A DNA stretch of 64,000 bases. It comes from Taxillus chinensis (taxonomy: Eukaryota > Streptophyta > Magnoliopsida > Santalales > Loranthaceae). The stretch is taken from assembly GCA_023512835.1 (NCBI GenBank), contig CM042088.1:4084078-4148077 (forward strand), given 5' to 3'. Positions 46,281 to 56,689 of the stretch are shown here, piece after piece (position 1 is the stretch's first letter; each line of letters begins with the position of its first letter). A program made the translations under genes and the position numbers. The notes under the pieces were generated by a model. That model saw only the letters and a program-made list of their open reading frames with translations. It ran no database searches and was not told the origin of the DNA.

Positions 46281-46312
<32 letters not shown>

Positions 46313-47514
46313 TGTTTTTGTTTGCAGGAGTGGGGCGAAATTGAGAGAGAATGGGCAGCAATTTTTCGTTAAAGTTCTTCGATTTGTACCCTTTTTGGCG
46401 TGGACAGGAGACTGGATTTAAAGGGGTTGATTGCATCTCATTAATTGCTGCATTTAATGCTTTATCGGTGTATTATTAATCCACTATTATTTATTGGCTG
46501 TATTATTAATCCCAGTAATTTTATTTCCAGATTCTATGCTTTGTTGGGTGGACTGTCGACCTATGATTGCCTTTTTTGGTTTTTTTGTTGACACATGTGA
46601 CTAACAGGCGTTGAAAAGCATCTTTGACAAAATGGCCAACTAATAAAATGCATTCCGTGAGCAAACGACGAGAAAACCAGCGAGATGGGCCAAACCGCGA
46701 AGGTCAGAGGTCAAAGGGTCGGCAGATCGAAGTGTCGGCAGGGTCGAAGGTCGGAGGTCAACGGGTCGAAGGTCGGAGGTCAACGGGTCGAAGGTCAACG
46801 ATCAATGGGTCGGAGGTCAATGGTCGGAGGTCAAGAGTCGAAGGGCAAAGGTTGAAGGGTTGAAAGTCAAGAATCGTAGGTCAGGGGTCGAAGGTCAATG
46901 GTCATAGACTCGGAGGTCAAGGGTCGTATCATCGACTCGGAGGTCAAGGACTTCGGCCTTCGAGGCCCGAAGACTCGAAGACTTCGAATCTTCGAGTCTA
47001 CGAGTTTTTTTTTTTACTTTTTTTACTTTTAATTACCTTTTTACCCCCACCCAAAATGCCAAAGGGGGATACGTTGTAGGGATAATTTGGGAAGACCCGT
47101 ATTCGCCTAAATCGATGTTTTGGAGAATTTTGCATCGTCACATTTCGGGCAGTTTAACCAGGGGCATTGACCGTCTTTTGACTTTTTCTTCCGAAAACTG
47201 TTTTGGCCATAACTCCTTCGTTTTAAGTCGGATTTGAGCATAGTCAAGTGCGTTAGTTTCCAAATTTCATCCTCTATCACCTGGTTTTGGTCTTGGGGAA
47301 CTTTAGAGACCTGTAATAGTGGCTATCAATTTTGGTCTTCCCGGTGCATGTCAACGTATCCATCTTGTGCAAACTGAGGTTAACATCAACTCCAAACCAT
47401 TCCTTGGTAGTGGGGAATCTTTATGGACATGTTCCACAAGGTATATGGCACGGGCAAAAAGATAAATATAAAATGGGGTTAGTATGTCCAACTCGAACAA
47501 AATGGGGTCCAACA
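45928..47514 (-). repeat. Element F 3' LTR (1587 bp)
   Basis: It is near-identical to 53361-55161 except that it lacks the 265-bp GC-rich insertion. It has a (TTTTTG)n tract at 46275-46324 and a block of TCGAAGGTC/GGAGGTCAACGGG repeats at about 46690-46960, ending in a palindromic GAAGACTTCGAATCTTCGAG series (46975-47000). Confidence 0.92.
46690..47005. repeat. TCGAAGGTCAACGGG repeat cassette in F 3' LTR
   Basis: Irregular 9-20 bp units combining GGTCGAAGG, GGAGGTCAACG and GGGTCGAAGG, then symmetrical GAAGACTCGAAG/CTTCGAGTC. The copy in the other LTR (54415-54655) is about 70 bases shorter. This shows post-insertion or reverse-transcription length change. Confidence 0.8.
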
Positions 47515-47530
47515 GTTGCCCCTCTTTGTG
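47515..47530 (-). promoter_or_regulatory. Polypurine tract of element F
   Basis: The sense strand reads CACAAAGAGGGGCAAC immediately before the LTR start TGTTGGACCCC. This fixes the minus orientation of F. Confidence 0.75.
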
Positions 47531-47719
47531 CATTGTTTGTATACAAACAATGGACAAAGATAAGAGGAACTCATTTTGTACGGGTTGGAGCGCCTACCTG
47601 ACTTACCTGCTGCTGTGGTTTGGTTGACACATTTGGATGGCGGGAAGAGAAATCCTGGTTACCTCGGGGAACAGGAAAGTCTAACGGTCTAGGATGGAAA
47701 GAAGGTAGACACACAAAAC

Positions 47720-48830
47720 GGAAAAGAAGCGAGCTAAAACTAGTTTGTGTCAGTAAGAAGCTCAAAAGAAAGAAATTAGCTAATTCCAGTCTGTTCAGGA
47801 AGAAGCTGGGCACACAAAAAATAAAGAAAAATGGGCTAAAACCAGTTTGTGTAAGGAAGAAGCTTAAAAGAAAGAAATTAGCTCATTCTAGTCTGTTCAG
47901 GAAGAAGCTAGGCACACGAAATTGAAAAGAAATGAGCTAAAACCAGTTTGTGTCAGGAAGAAGCTCACAAGAGAGAAATTAGCTAATTCCAGTCTGTTCA
48001 GGAAGAAGCTAGGCACATAAAATTGAAAAGAAATGAGCTAAAACCAGTTTGTATCAGGAAGAAGCTCACACGAGAGAAATTAGCTAATTCCAATTTGTTC
48101 AGGAAGAAGCTAGGCACACAAAATTGAAAAGAAATGAGCTAATTCCAGTTTGTTCAGGAAGAAGCTATGCACACGAAATTGAAAAGAAATGAGCTAAAAC
48201 TAGTTTGTCTCAAGAAGAAACTCACAAGAAAGAAATTAGCTAATTCCAGCCTGTTCAGGAAGAAGCTAGGCACATGAAATTAAAAAAAATGAGCTAAAAC
48301 TAGTTTGTCTCAGGAAGAAGCTCATAAGAAAGAAATTAGCTAATTCCAGTTTGTTTAGGAAGAAGCTAGGCACACAAAATTGGAAAGAAATGAGCTAAAA
48401 CCAGTTTGTGTCAGGAAGAAGCTCACAAGAGAGAAATTAGCTAATTCCAGTCTGTTCAGGAAGAAGCTAGGCACACAAAAAAGAAATGAGCTAAAACTAG
48501 TTTATGTTAGGAAGAAGCTCACAAGAAAGAAATTAGCTAATTTTAGTCTTTTCAAGAAGAAGCTAGGCACACGAAATTAAAAATAAATGAGCTCAAACCA
48601 GTTTGTGTTAGGAAGAACCTCACAAGAAAGAAATGAGCTAATTTCGGTCTGTTCAGGAAAAAGCTAGGCACACGAAATTGAAAAGAAATGAGCTAAAACC
48701 AGTTTGTGTCAGGAAGAAGCTCACAAGAGATAAATTAGCTAATTCAAGTCTGTTTAGGAAGAAGCTAGGCACACGAAATTGAAAAGAAATGCTAAAACCT
48801 GTTTGTGTCAGGAAGAAGCTCAAATGAAGG
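47720..48830. repeat. Satellite-like tandem array, ~100-bp unit, about 10-11 copies
   Basis: The unit contains GAAATGAGCTAAAACCAG, TTTGTGTCAGGAAGAAGCTC, AAGAAAGAAATTAGCTAATT and CAGTCTGTTCAGGAAGAAGC followed by TAGGCACACGAAATTGAAAA. Each unit is itself two related halves (both have CAGGAAGAAGCT). The GCTAGGCACA landmark recurs about every 100 bases from 47810 to 48770, with one short unit near 48130-48170. Open frames through it simply repeat and are not evidence of a protein. Confidence 0.92.
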
Positions 48831-50790
48831 AAACTCGGACCGCCCTGGCTTTGATGTTGTATGTGATGATGCATGTTGCTATAATGATTGTTTGATGCTT
48901 ATATGAGGGGTACATGCATGCATAATGTAATGAGAGATAACACCTGATGCTTGTGTAATATATGCATGGTTATGTAATGTATGCCTGGTGCTTGCATGAT
49001 TTGTTATGAGAGCCTAATCTGCTGGTGGTGTTGGGATACTATCTTTGTGCAGGAGAAATGATCTAGTAGCTATTTTGAAGTTTGGCATGCTGGGAAACTG
49101 ACTTAATTTTTTGAGGCAACTTTCTGTTGGGGCAGTTATCTGGTTGGACCATGGTTGGACCAAGGTTGTTGAGTGACCTTCTAAGGAAACCTACTGGGGA
49201 ATAGGCTTTTTAAACAAACACACGCAAAATTTGATAAAAATGATTTGTTTTTTTTTTTGTTTTTTTGTTTTTTGCTTTTTGGAGTATACAATGTACAGTC
49301 ACAACTTGTTGTCCTCTTCTGATAGAGGTAATGGTGTTTGGGGTATCTGGGTATAGCTTTCAGCTTGACCTTGCAATTGTATTTGAGGGTTAGGAGACCT
49401 TAGGTTACTGAGCTGAACGGGAATTCTGATGGTTTGAGTGGGTGCTCAGGGCTAGGTTGAGGATATCGTTGGCTTGTTTACTTCTGAGGTTTAGGGACTT
49501 ATTAGAGCTTCCACTTGCTGGTTGGATTATCTATGTGTATTGTGGTGTAGGGCCTTGATTTACAAGGATTTGTTGGGCTTGGTATTGGGGTGCCTGAGTG
49601 TGTCAGTCCTGCGGCCCGATGTTGGCTGCTCTCAAGCCTTGAGTGCTTGACCTTCCTTTTGTGGCTTTAACTTTTGCTCTTAGTGCCCTTTTCGGGTTTT
49701 CACTAAGCTTGCCTTGTTTTCTGCTTGTTGTTCCTTCTACCTTGTAGGTGGCTTTGTATTTTACCCTTGATGACCTTGCGGGTTATCATCAAGTCCGCCT
49801 TGAATCCTTGATCCCTGTACGCTGTTCTGAATTGAGCATATGAGAAATAACTTTGATCATTTAATCTGAGAGGACTTTTTTAGGACTGTAACATAGGCTG
49901 GGCTACTGGGTTTATCGAGAAAGGGATATAACAGGCTCAAACCTATTCTAGGCAGGTTGTGATCCATAGTTCAAACTGGACTCTCCTTTTTGTTTGTCAA
50001 GAATTTTCCCTAGTATGGGACATTATTGTTGCTCAAATGATTTTTTTATTGTCCCAGTGTCGGGGGGATATCACAAAATTGTCCCAATATGGGATTGTGA
50101 TTCTCAAAATATTTCTTTTTTGTTCTTTCATTCTCCTTTTTTGTTTTTGCTTTTACTCAATAATTGCCCCTGTGTGCAATCTTGATATTCAAAACTGGCC
50201 CCAGTGTGGGGTGAACTATGGATCAGGTTTTGCCTGAGAAGGAATTTTAGTCAGGCTCAAAAGGGCTTGCGAGGGTAGTATCGCGAGGTAGTGAAAGATG
50301 GCCTCTCTTCATTTTAAACAATCAAAGTCTTTCTCAAAGCGTACAAAAAGGAACTTTCAATAATATAAGGAACTTTGTTGTGCCCTAATTTGACATAGGG
50401 ACAGTTTTGTTGTCTTTCATGCTTACATGCTCTTCTGATCTTCTTGGAGTTTGAGGTAGAATTGAAATGGCTTAGGTTTCCTTGGTTTGATGTTCCCTGA
50501 TTTGGACTTATTACCCATGCCAAAAGAGTAAACAAGTAGTGACAAACATTGCACACAAAAAATTACAGGTAAAGTAAATTTCATGAAACAAAACAGGATT
50601 GATTGTTTTTATGACCACACACAAAGCAAAAGAAAATTGCCACACCCCCAGAGAGTTTTCACATAACATCATAACCCTTGCCATCTTATTTCTGTGGCTC
50701 CATTGTTTACTGGCTTGGATGTTCTGGTAATGGGTTTGAGGTAACACTTGGTTCAATGGATGGTTTTGAAAAGTCTAGCCATTTGGCCCT
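48830..50790 (-). other. Element F non-coding interior where pol would lie
   Basis: No RT, RNase H or integrase motif in any frame. 49990-50215 has three spaced phrases of the form TCCCAGTGT/TCCCAATATGGG/CCCCAGTGTGGGG. Purine- and T-rich tracts occur. It may derive from the 3' untranslated region of a full Tat/Ogre element. Confidence 0.55.
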
Positions 50791-50799
50791 TCCCAACTG

Positions 50800-52250
50800 T
50801 TGGACAATTTTCTTGAGGGCAAAACAATTTTCAATGTCGTGCCCCGCTCCATTGTTGTGATAGGCACATCGGGCCTCCGACTTGTACCATGCAGGGGGTG
50901 GCTATTTCACTTCTATGGATAGACTTGGAGCCACCATTCTGGCTTCCAGGAGTCATGGATACAGCTCAGAATAGGTCATAGGGAGCTTATTGAATTCCTG
51001 CCTAGGTCTATTGGTGGTTTGGCTCGGCTTGGTAGGGGTTTGTTGGGGTTCCGGTTGCATAGTTCGAGCCAGATTTGGTGGAAGACTATAAAGAGCTCCC
51101 CCTTGTGGTCGATATGCTAAGTATGGAGGTGTCGGTGTTGCATAGGCTATCATTGGGAGTGGCCCTGCATAGGATCTAGGTGTAGGATACAAACTGGGAT
51201 ATGTCCTGAAGTTGGCTTGATGCATAGGAGTGCTTTGCCAGATTGACTGGACATCTGGTTCTTTCTTTTTTCCCCGTCTTTGCAGACTTCTTGGATGTGT
51301 CTGACGTATCGCCATAAAGCTTCCCTTCTTTTACACCGTCTTCAATATGTTCCCCTGAAGCCACTAGATCTGAGAAGTTGCTGGATACGTTACCTATCAG
51401 CTTTTCATAGTATACCCCTTTTAAACTTTTGATAAACATGGTGGTCAACTCCGTTTTAGTTAGCGGGGGTTGAACTTCTGTCGCTGCCTCCCTCCATCTT
51501 CTAGCATAGACTTTAAAGCTTTTAGTGGCTCCTTTCTCAAAGGCTAGTAAGGCCAACCTATCCAGCTCCAATTCTGTGACGTGTTTGTATTGTGTGAGGA
51601 AAGCTATTGCAAGGTCTCTCCAAGTCTTGATATGACTTCTCTCCAGCTGAATGTACCATCGGAGTGGTGCCCCAGTCAAGCTTTCTTGGAAACAATGTAT
51701 GAGTAGTTTGTCATCATTAGCATAGGCATCCATTCTCCGACAGTACATAGTAAGGTGTGTTTTGGGCACTGGGATCCATTAAACTTTTCGAAGTCTGGTA
51801 CCTTGAATTTTGGTGGCAGAATGATTCCAGGTACCAAGCATAAATCTTGGGGACTGATCATCCCATAGGCTTCTGTTCCTTCAACTGCTTTGAGTCTTTC
51901 CTCCAGCTTTTTCATTGACAGTCACTGATCGCCCTCCTGAGGTATATGAAGTCACATCGCTTCAGCCATGTTGCTTGGAGAAGGTGAGGTAAATTGGACC
52001 TGATGAGAGGGCTCGGGGTTCATGTTTGATGGATTGAACTCCTGTGGGGGAACTAGTATGAAATGGGGAGGCAATGTTGCCTCTTGTGCTTGCTTTGGGG
52101 ACTGTACAGTGGCTGTCTTTGTGGGACCCTTGTCTTTGTCTGCCACCATCTTGGTCAACATTTCCATCATGGTCTTCATTTGATTTTGCAGTTCTTGTTG
52201 GCCTTGCTCCAGACTAGCAAATCTGTTTTCTGCTTGTTTTGCCATTGAAG
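50800..52250 (-). pseudogene. Tat/Ogre-like gag of element F
   Basis: The minus strand starts with ATG at 52245 (MAKQAENRFASLEQGQQELQ, coiled coil). Then come KFKVPDFEKFNG, the gag core (YCRRMDAYANDDKLLIHCFQ, LTGAPLRWYIQLE, WRDLAIAFLTQY; 51769-51330), a Pro/Tyr-rich linker and CAYHNNGAGHDIENC at about 50825-50870. A one-base shift near 51770-51780 and a stop near 51950 break it, and the end is decayed. Gag packages the RNA. Length and order fit Tat/Ogre gags. Confidence 0.85.
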
Positions 52251-53340
52251 TGGATAGTTGTTGCCGTCGGGATCTGAGGTTGTATCGGTGAGCAATCTTG
52301 GCTGTGGCAGAAGTGGACTACGGTAAGCTCCCTTTTATTTGTATATTTATTTTTTTCCTTTTTCTCCTATCTTTTGCTTGTTTTTTTTTTTGGACATGTA
52401 TATATGCATGAACATGTGAGTGAGTAAGCATATATACATGGATCTACATGTCTACGTGATGCAATGCATGAGGGCAAATTGTTATAGAGCTGTGAATGTA
52501 TGAATGAGGGTACACCTCTTAGGTATCTATGGAGTATGGACTGTTATGGAAGAATGTTGCCTGTTAAGTGGGGAATGAATGGACACCTAGCTAGTACTGA
52601 GATGGTCTATGTGACCGAAGACAGTGTGTGGGGTGGAATGGAACAGAACATGTGTCCTATGGTGGCCCATGTTGGACGTTAGTAACAAAGTGATGTTATT
52701 TTACAGATTCTATAGTAGGACAAAGTTAGCACAACAGGATAATAAAGCTATGAATAATTGTATGAGATAAGTAAAACAGTATATAGCTATAGCAATAGCA
52801 AGATAAATAGACAGGATAAAAGAATAAACTAATAGTAAGGCAAATCATTTGTGCAAGGGATGACTTAAGGATTACCCTACAAAACAAAGATTAGAATGGC
52901 ATACAATGAGCAAACAACATGTGGGTCAATGCCCCTGATGGGCTTCTATTGCTAGGCCTATCTTATTCATTGGTTCCCAAACTTCCCTGTAGAGGGCTCC
53001 GTACACCATGAGATTTACTGGAGGGGGGTCTTAAAAGGATGAGCCTTAAAAGAACCTCAAGCTTGAGTGAGGAATCCGAGGCCCCATTGGGGATAATGAT
53101 CAACGCACAGGGGACCGTACTAAACCTCGCTAACCTAAATTGTGACAAACCAGGGTATAGGGTTATGTATGAATGCAACTGGTATGGAAAGCAGTAAATC
53201 ATAACTATCATGGCATTAAAGCATATAAATCACAACTATCATATAGAAAATGAGTAAAAAACAAAACAAAACAAATAAATAAATAAAATAAAAAAGAAAC
53301 CTCCCAATCCTAGTACTAGGCCTAACCTTCTAAGTGTTTT
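52250..53340 (-). other. Element F 5' untranslated region
   Basis: Between primer site and gag start. No credible ORF. It includes a T-rich stretch (52340-52400) and A-rich repeats (53250-53300). It probably holds leader and packaging sequences. Confidence 0.6.
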
Positions 53341-53358
53341 TTCCCAGCAGAATCGCCA
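53341..53358 (-). promoter_or_regulatory. Primer-binding site of element F
   Basis: The sense strand reads TGGCGATTCTGCTGGGAA, two bases from the LTR end. Tat/Ogre elements have TGGCGAC-TC-type sites. The tRNA species cannot be fixed without a tRNA set. Confidence 0.75.
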
Positions 53359-53360
53359 GC

Positions 53361-53714
53361 TGTCATCATCGGTTTTCGTCCGGGCTGCAACCGAATGATG
53401 AGATTGTACAGAGTCGCCACCAACTATTTTTGGGGGTGCAGTTGCTCACCTAAAATGTGGGTGGTCTACATTACCAAAGATAAGGGTTCGGGGGTTGGTT
53501 ACGTGTAGGGAAGGATTAGCACCCCTACAACGCCCTTTCGGTACCTATAGGAGGAGGAGGTTTCTATTTGTTTTTCACTATTTTGACTGAGTGAAGATAC
53601 TATTGTTTTCCTAGAGTCTAAGTTTTTTTATCTGGCTAAGTTGTTTATCAAAGTTATGGTTAAAATTAATTTATCCTAAATTTCTAAAAGGAAATCCTAA
53701 AAGTTTTGTTTTGC

Positions 53715-53747
<33 letters not shown>

Positions 53748-55161
53748 TGTTTTTGTTTTTGTTTGCAGGAGTGGGGCGAAATTGAGAGAGAATGGGCAGC
53801 AATTTTTCGTTAGAGTTCTTCGTAGGGATGGCAACGGGGCGGGTCGGGACCGGGTAGTGGGTGACCCGAGCCTGCCCCGGATGAGTTCGGGTCGGGGCGG
53901 GGTGGGACAAATGAGTGTGGCGGGTCGGGGCGGTCGCGGGTCGGGGGGGCGCTAAAACAATAAAATGCGGGCGGGGCGGGGCGGCCAATACCCGTGACCA
54001 CCCCGTTATCTCATCGGGGCGGGGCGGGGCGGGGAAAAATAGCCCGGGTCGGGGCGGGGCGGGGCGGGCGGGCGAATTGCCATCCGTAGTTCTTCGGTAT
54101 ATACCCTTTTTCGCGTGGGCAGGAGACTGGATTTAAAGGGATTGATTGCATCTCATTAATTGCTGCATTTAATGCTTTATCGGGTGTATTATTAATCCCA
54201 GTATTATTTATTGGCTGTATTATTAATCCTAGTATTTTTATTTCCAGATTCTATGCTTTGTCGGGTGGATTGTCGACCTATGATTGCCTTTTTTGGTTTT
54301 TTTTGTTGACACATGTGACTGACAGGCATTAAAAAGCATCTTTGACAAAATGGCCAGCTAATAAAATGCATCCCATGAGCAAACGGCGAGAAAACCAGCG
54401 AGAGGGGCTAAACAGCGAAGGTTAGAGGTCAAAGGGTCGAAGTGTTGGCAGATTGAAGTTTCGGTGGGTTGAAGGTCAAGAGTCAAAGGGCAAGGGTCGA
54501 AGGGTTGAAAGTCAAGAGTCGTAGGTCAAGGGTCGAAGGTCAATGGTCGTAGACTCGGAGGTCAAGGGTCATATCGTAGACTCAGAGGTCAAGGACTTCG
54601 GTCTTCGAGGCCCGAAGACTCGAAGACTTCGAATCTTCGAGTCTATAAGTCTACGTGTCTAATTTTTTTCTTTTAATTACCTTTTTACCCCCACCCAAAA
54701 TGCCAACGGGGAGGGATACGTTGTGGGGATAATTTGGGAATACCCGTATTCGCCTAAATCGATGTTTTGGAGAATTTCGCATCGTCAGATTTCGGGCAGT
54801 TTGACCAGGGGCGTTGACCATCTTTTGACTTTTTCTTTCGAAAACTATTTTGGCCATAACTCCTTCGTTTTAAGTCGGATTTAAGCACGGTCAAGTACGT
54901 TAGTCTCCAAATTTCATCCTCTATCACCTGGTGTTGGTCTTGGGACACTTCAGAGACCTGTAGTATAGGTTATCAATTTTGGTCTTCCTGGTGCATGTCA
55001 ACGTATCCATCTTGTGCAAACTGAGGTTAACATCAACTCCAAACCATTCCTTGGTAGTGGGGAATCCTTATGGACATGTTCCACAAGGTATATGGCATGT
55101 GCAGAAAGGTAAATATAAAATGGGGTTAGTATGTCCAACCCGGATAAAATGGGATCCAACA
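53361..55161 (-). repeat. Element F 5' LTR (1801 bp) with nested insertion
   Basis: It matches 45928-47514 throughout, apart from the 265-bp insertion at 53823-54087 and a shorter TCGAAGG cassette (54415-54655). The (TTTTTG)n tract is at about 53715-53764. Confidence 0.92.
53823..54087. mobile_element. GC-rich 265-bp element with 9-bp target duplication
   Basis: It is flanked by AGTTCTTCG at 53814-53822 and 54088-54096, present once in the sister LTR (about 46371-46380). Ends are TAGGGATGGCAACGGGGCGGG and, inverted, ACGGATGGCAATTCGCCCGC, sharing GGATGGCAA. The interior is GGGGCGGGGCGGG-rich. A 9-bp duplication is typical of Mutator-like elements. Such GGATGGCAA-ended GC-rich short elements are widespread in plants. 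It has no ORF of its own. Confidence 0.85.
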
Positions 55162-55302
55162 ACCTCTTCATATCTTCGATAAACTATTGGCATAATTGCT
55201 AGCATGGGGTGTATACTCCTCATTCATGCATGATCTATCTTATCAATTAATATCTTTCATCATTGTCTAAGACCATCTCTTGTTATGCTTCTCTTGTTCA
55301 GG
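55162..55302 (+). other. Captured ARL-gene intron end with 3' splice site
   Basis: From the ACCTC duplication, AT-rich intron-like DNA ends in a pyrimidine-rich TTCTCTTGTTCAG (about 55289-55301) directly before the ARL5 coding sequence. This fits a captured genomic, not retroposed, fragment. Confidence 0.6.
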
Positions 55303-55651
55303 TTTGGGATCTGGGTGGGCAAGAAAGACTTAGGACGTCATGGGCAACCTATTATCATGGAACTCATGCAGTTATTGCTGTAATTGACAGCACTGATAGA
55401 GCCAGGATCAAAATAATGAAGGATGATTTTTTCTGGTTGCTCCAACACGAGGATCTCGAGTAATTAGCTATACTAGTCTTTGCAAACAAACAAGGCCTGA
55501 AGGACGCCATGAACCCAGCAGAGATCACTAACACACTTTCACTCCACAGCATCAAGGACCATGACTGGCACATCCAAGCCTGCTCTGCCCTCACAGGAGG
55601 TGGCTTGTTTGATGGTTTGGGTTGGATTGCTCAGTGGGTCACTGGAAAAGC
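55302..55651 (+). pseudogene. ARL5-like small GTPase fragment captured in CACTA
   Basis: The plus strand reads VWDLGGQERLRTSWATYYHG (switch II, DxGGQ), AVIAVIDSTDRARI, LLQHEDLE, a stop, LVFANKQG, LKDAMNPAEIT, HDWHIQACSAL and DGLGWIAQWVTGKA. This is the C-terminal two thirds of an ARF-like GTPase of the ARL5/ARLB type, which acts in Golgi-membrane traffic. The N-terminal glycine, P-loop GKT and switch I are absent. The guanine-specificity motif NKQD reads NKQG, and a TAA lies at 55461. It is inactive as a GTPase. The sequence runs on into the CACTA right end. Confidence 0.85.
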
Positions 55652-56082
55652 AATCATTAAATTAAATTTTTTATTTTATTTTTTATTTTGGACATTAGTC
55701 ATTAAATTTTGGATAGTAATCATTCTCTTAATAGCTTATTGTTCTAGGGTTCAATATTATTAATTGTACATGTATATTTATAATGTAGATACGTATACCA
55801 AAAATTTTAAATGTATTATTTTTTTAATTGAAAGATATCTATTTTTAGAAATTATTAAGTTTAATTATTTATAAGATTATATATATATTGGAAAGTAAAT
55901 TATTTTAATATTTTACTATTTTTTAATTTTAAATTAACGACACTTAAAAAGTGTCATTAAAAGTACAAACGATGACACTTTTAAGTGTCATTAAAAGTGT
56001 AAACAATGACACTTTTTAAGTGTGGTGTTTTACCTTTAACGGCACTTTAAAAGTGTCGTTAAATCCAATTTTTGTTGTTGTG
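55652..56082. repeat. CACTA right subterminal region and terminus
   Basis: AT-rich, then 55937-56061 with five GACACTTTTAAGTGTCAT-like units and a final TTAACGGCACTTTAAAAGTG before the inverted terminus ending GTTGTTGTG at 56082. It mirrors the left end at 43606-43800. Confidence 0.85.
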
Positions 56083-56085
56083 TGA
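56083..56085. repeat. CACTA target-site duplication TGA (right)
   Basis: Second TGA, followed by CTTCTTCCCACACC, which continues the copia A integrase sequence. Confidence 0.88.
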
Positions 56086-56631
56086 CTTCTTCCCACACCA
56101 TAATTCATAGGGTGTGCAGTCTGTCCTTGGTCTTAGAGTTATTCTATTCAAGAGGTGTATTGCTGTTCTCATTGCCTTTGTCTAAAACCTTGCATGTAGA
56201 TTCGCTTCCAGTAGTAAGGTTCTACCTATTTCAATGACAACCATGTTCTTCCTTTCAACAACTCCATTTTCTTGTGGAGTTCTTACTGTTGATAGTTGAT
56301 GTTGAATCCCATGTTTATCTAAATATCTTTCAGAGGCCTCATTTGTAAACTCCGTACCCTGATCAGATCTTAAGATCTTAATCCTTCGACCATAATCATT
56401 CTTAGTCATTCTTTTGTACTTCTTGAAGCAGCAGTCCAGAGCTTCTGTCTTGTGTTTTAAATACATAATGCAGGTCCTCCTGGTGAAATCATCCACAAAC
56501 AAGATGAAATCTCTCTCACCATTGAGTCCCTTGTTCCTCATAGGTCCGCATAAGTCAGTATACACAATGTCTAGAAGCTTGAACCAGATACCTCCACTAA
56601 CAAAATCTTGCCATGTGACCCCACACTGCAC
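56086..56631 (-). pseudogene. Copia integrase core (A)
   Basis: The minus strand from 56631 is open for 149 codons: YTDLCGP (first catalytic Asp), FVDDFTRR, ILRSDQGTEF (second Asp) and TPQENGVVERKN (Glu), ending at 56182 (ARF, stop). The start region is a fusion: gag-finger text (CAVWGHM...) joins integrase directly near 56575, so about 1 kb of pre-integrase and protease seen in element B is missing. Confidence 0.9.
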
Positions 56632-56684
56632 AATAGTAGCACCCTAAAAGCTGGTGTTGCTTAGCTTCTATACATTTGGGATCT

Positions 56685-56689
56685 TATTC
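56685..56689. repeat. Target-site duplication TATTC (left)
   Basis: It repeats at 58398-58402 and flanks the solo G LTR. Confidence 0.9.

Larger units (their letters stand above)
45928..55161 (-). mobile_element. LTR element F: Tat/Ogre-like gypsy without pol (LARD-like)
   Basis: LTRs (45928-47514 and 53361-55161) start TGTCATCA and end TCCAACA in plus view, flanked by perfect 5-bp ACCTC (45923-45927 and 55162-55166). The minus-strand order is LTR, primer site, gag (52250-50800), long non-coding stretch, ~100-bp tandem array, polypurine tract, LTR. No protease, RT or integrase was found, so it depends on a helper. Gag and the CxYHxxxxGHxxExC motif indicate the Tat/Ogre group. Confidence 0.9.
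43606..56082. mobile_element. CACTA (En/Spm) transposon, non-autonomous, with captured gene fragments
   Basis: Ends CACTACAAGAGAAACAAG... and (inverted) CACAACAACAAAAATTGG...; over 30 bases 24 match, including the inner AGATTTAACGACAC-like block. It is flanked by TGA. Subterminal ACGACACTTTT/AAAAGTGTCGT repeats lie inside both ends. Without the nested element F it is about 3.2 kb and has no TNPA/TNPD-like transposase, so it must have been moved by another element. It carries fragments of an ARL5-like gene and a probable DNA2-like gene. Confidence 0.9.

Noticed and set aside
47720..48830. Repeat protein with VCVRKKL/LFRKKLG units on the plus strand
   Set aside because: The open frames follow from a ~100-bp tandem array and are opposite to the element's sense strand; stops occur in several units.
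55302..55651. Functional ARL GTPase gene
   Set aside because: It lacks the N-terminal third with the P-loop, has a stop and a changed NKxD motif, and sits inside a transposon.
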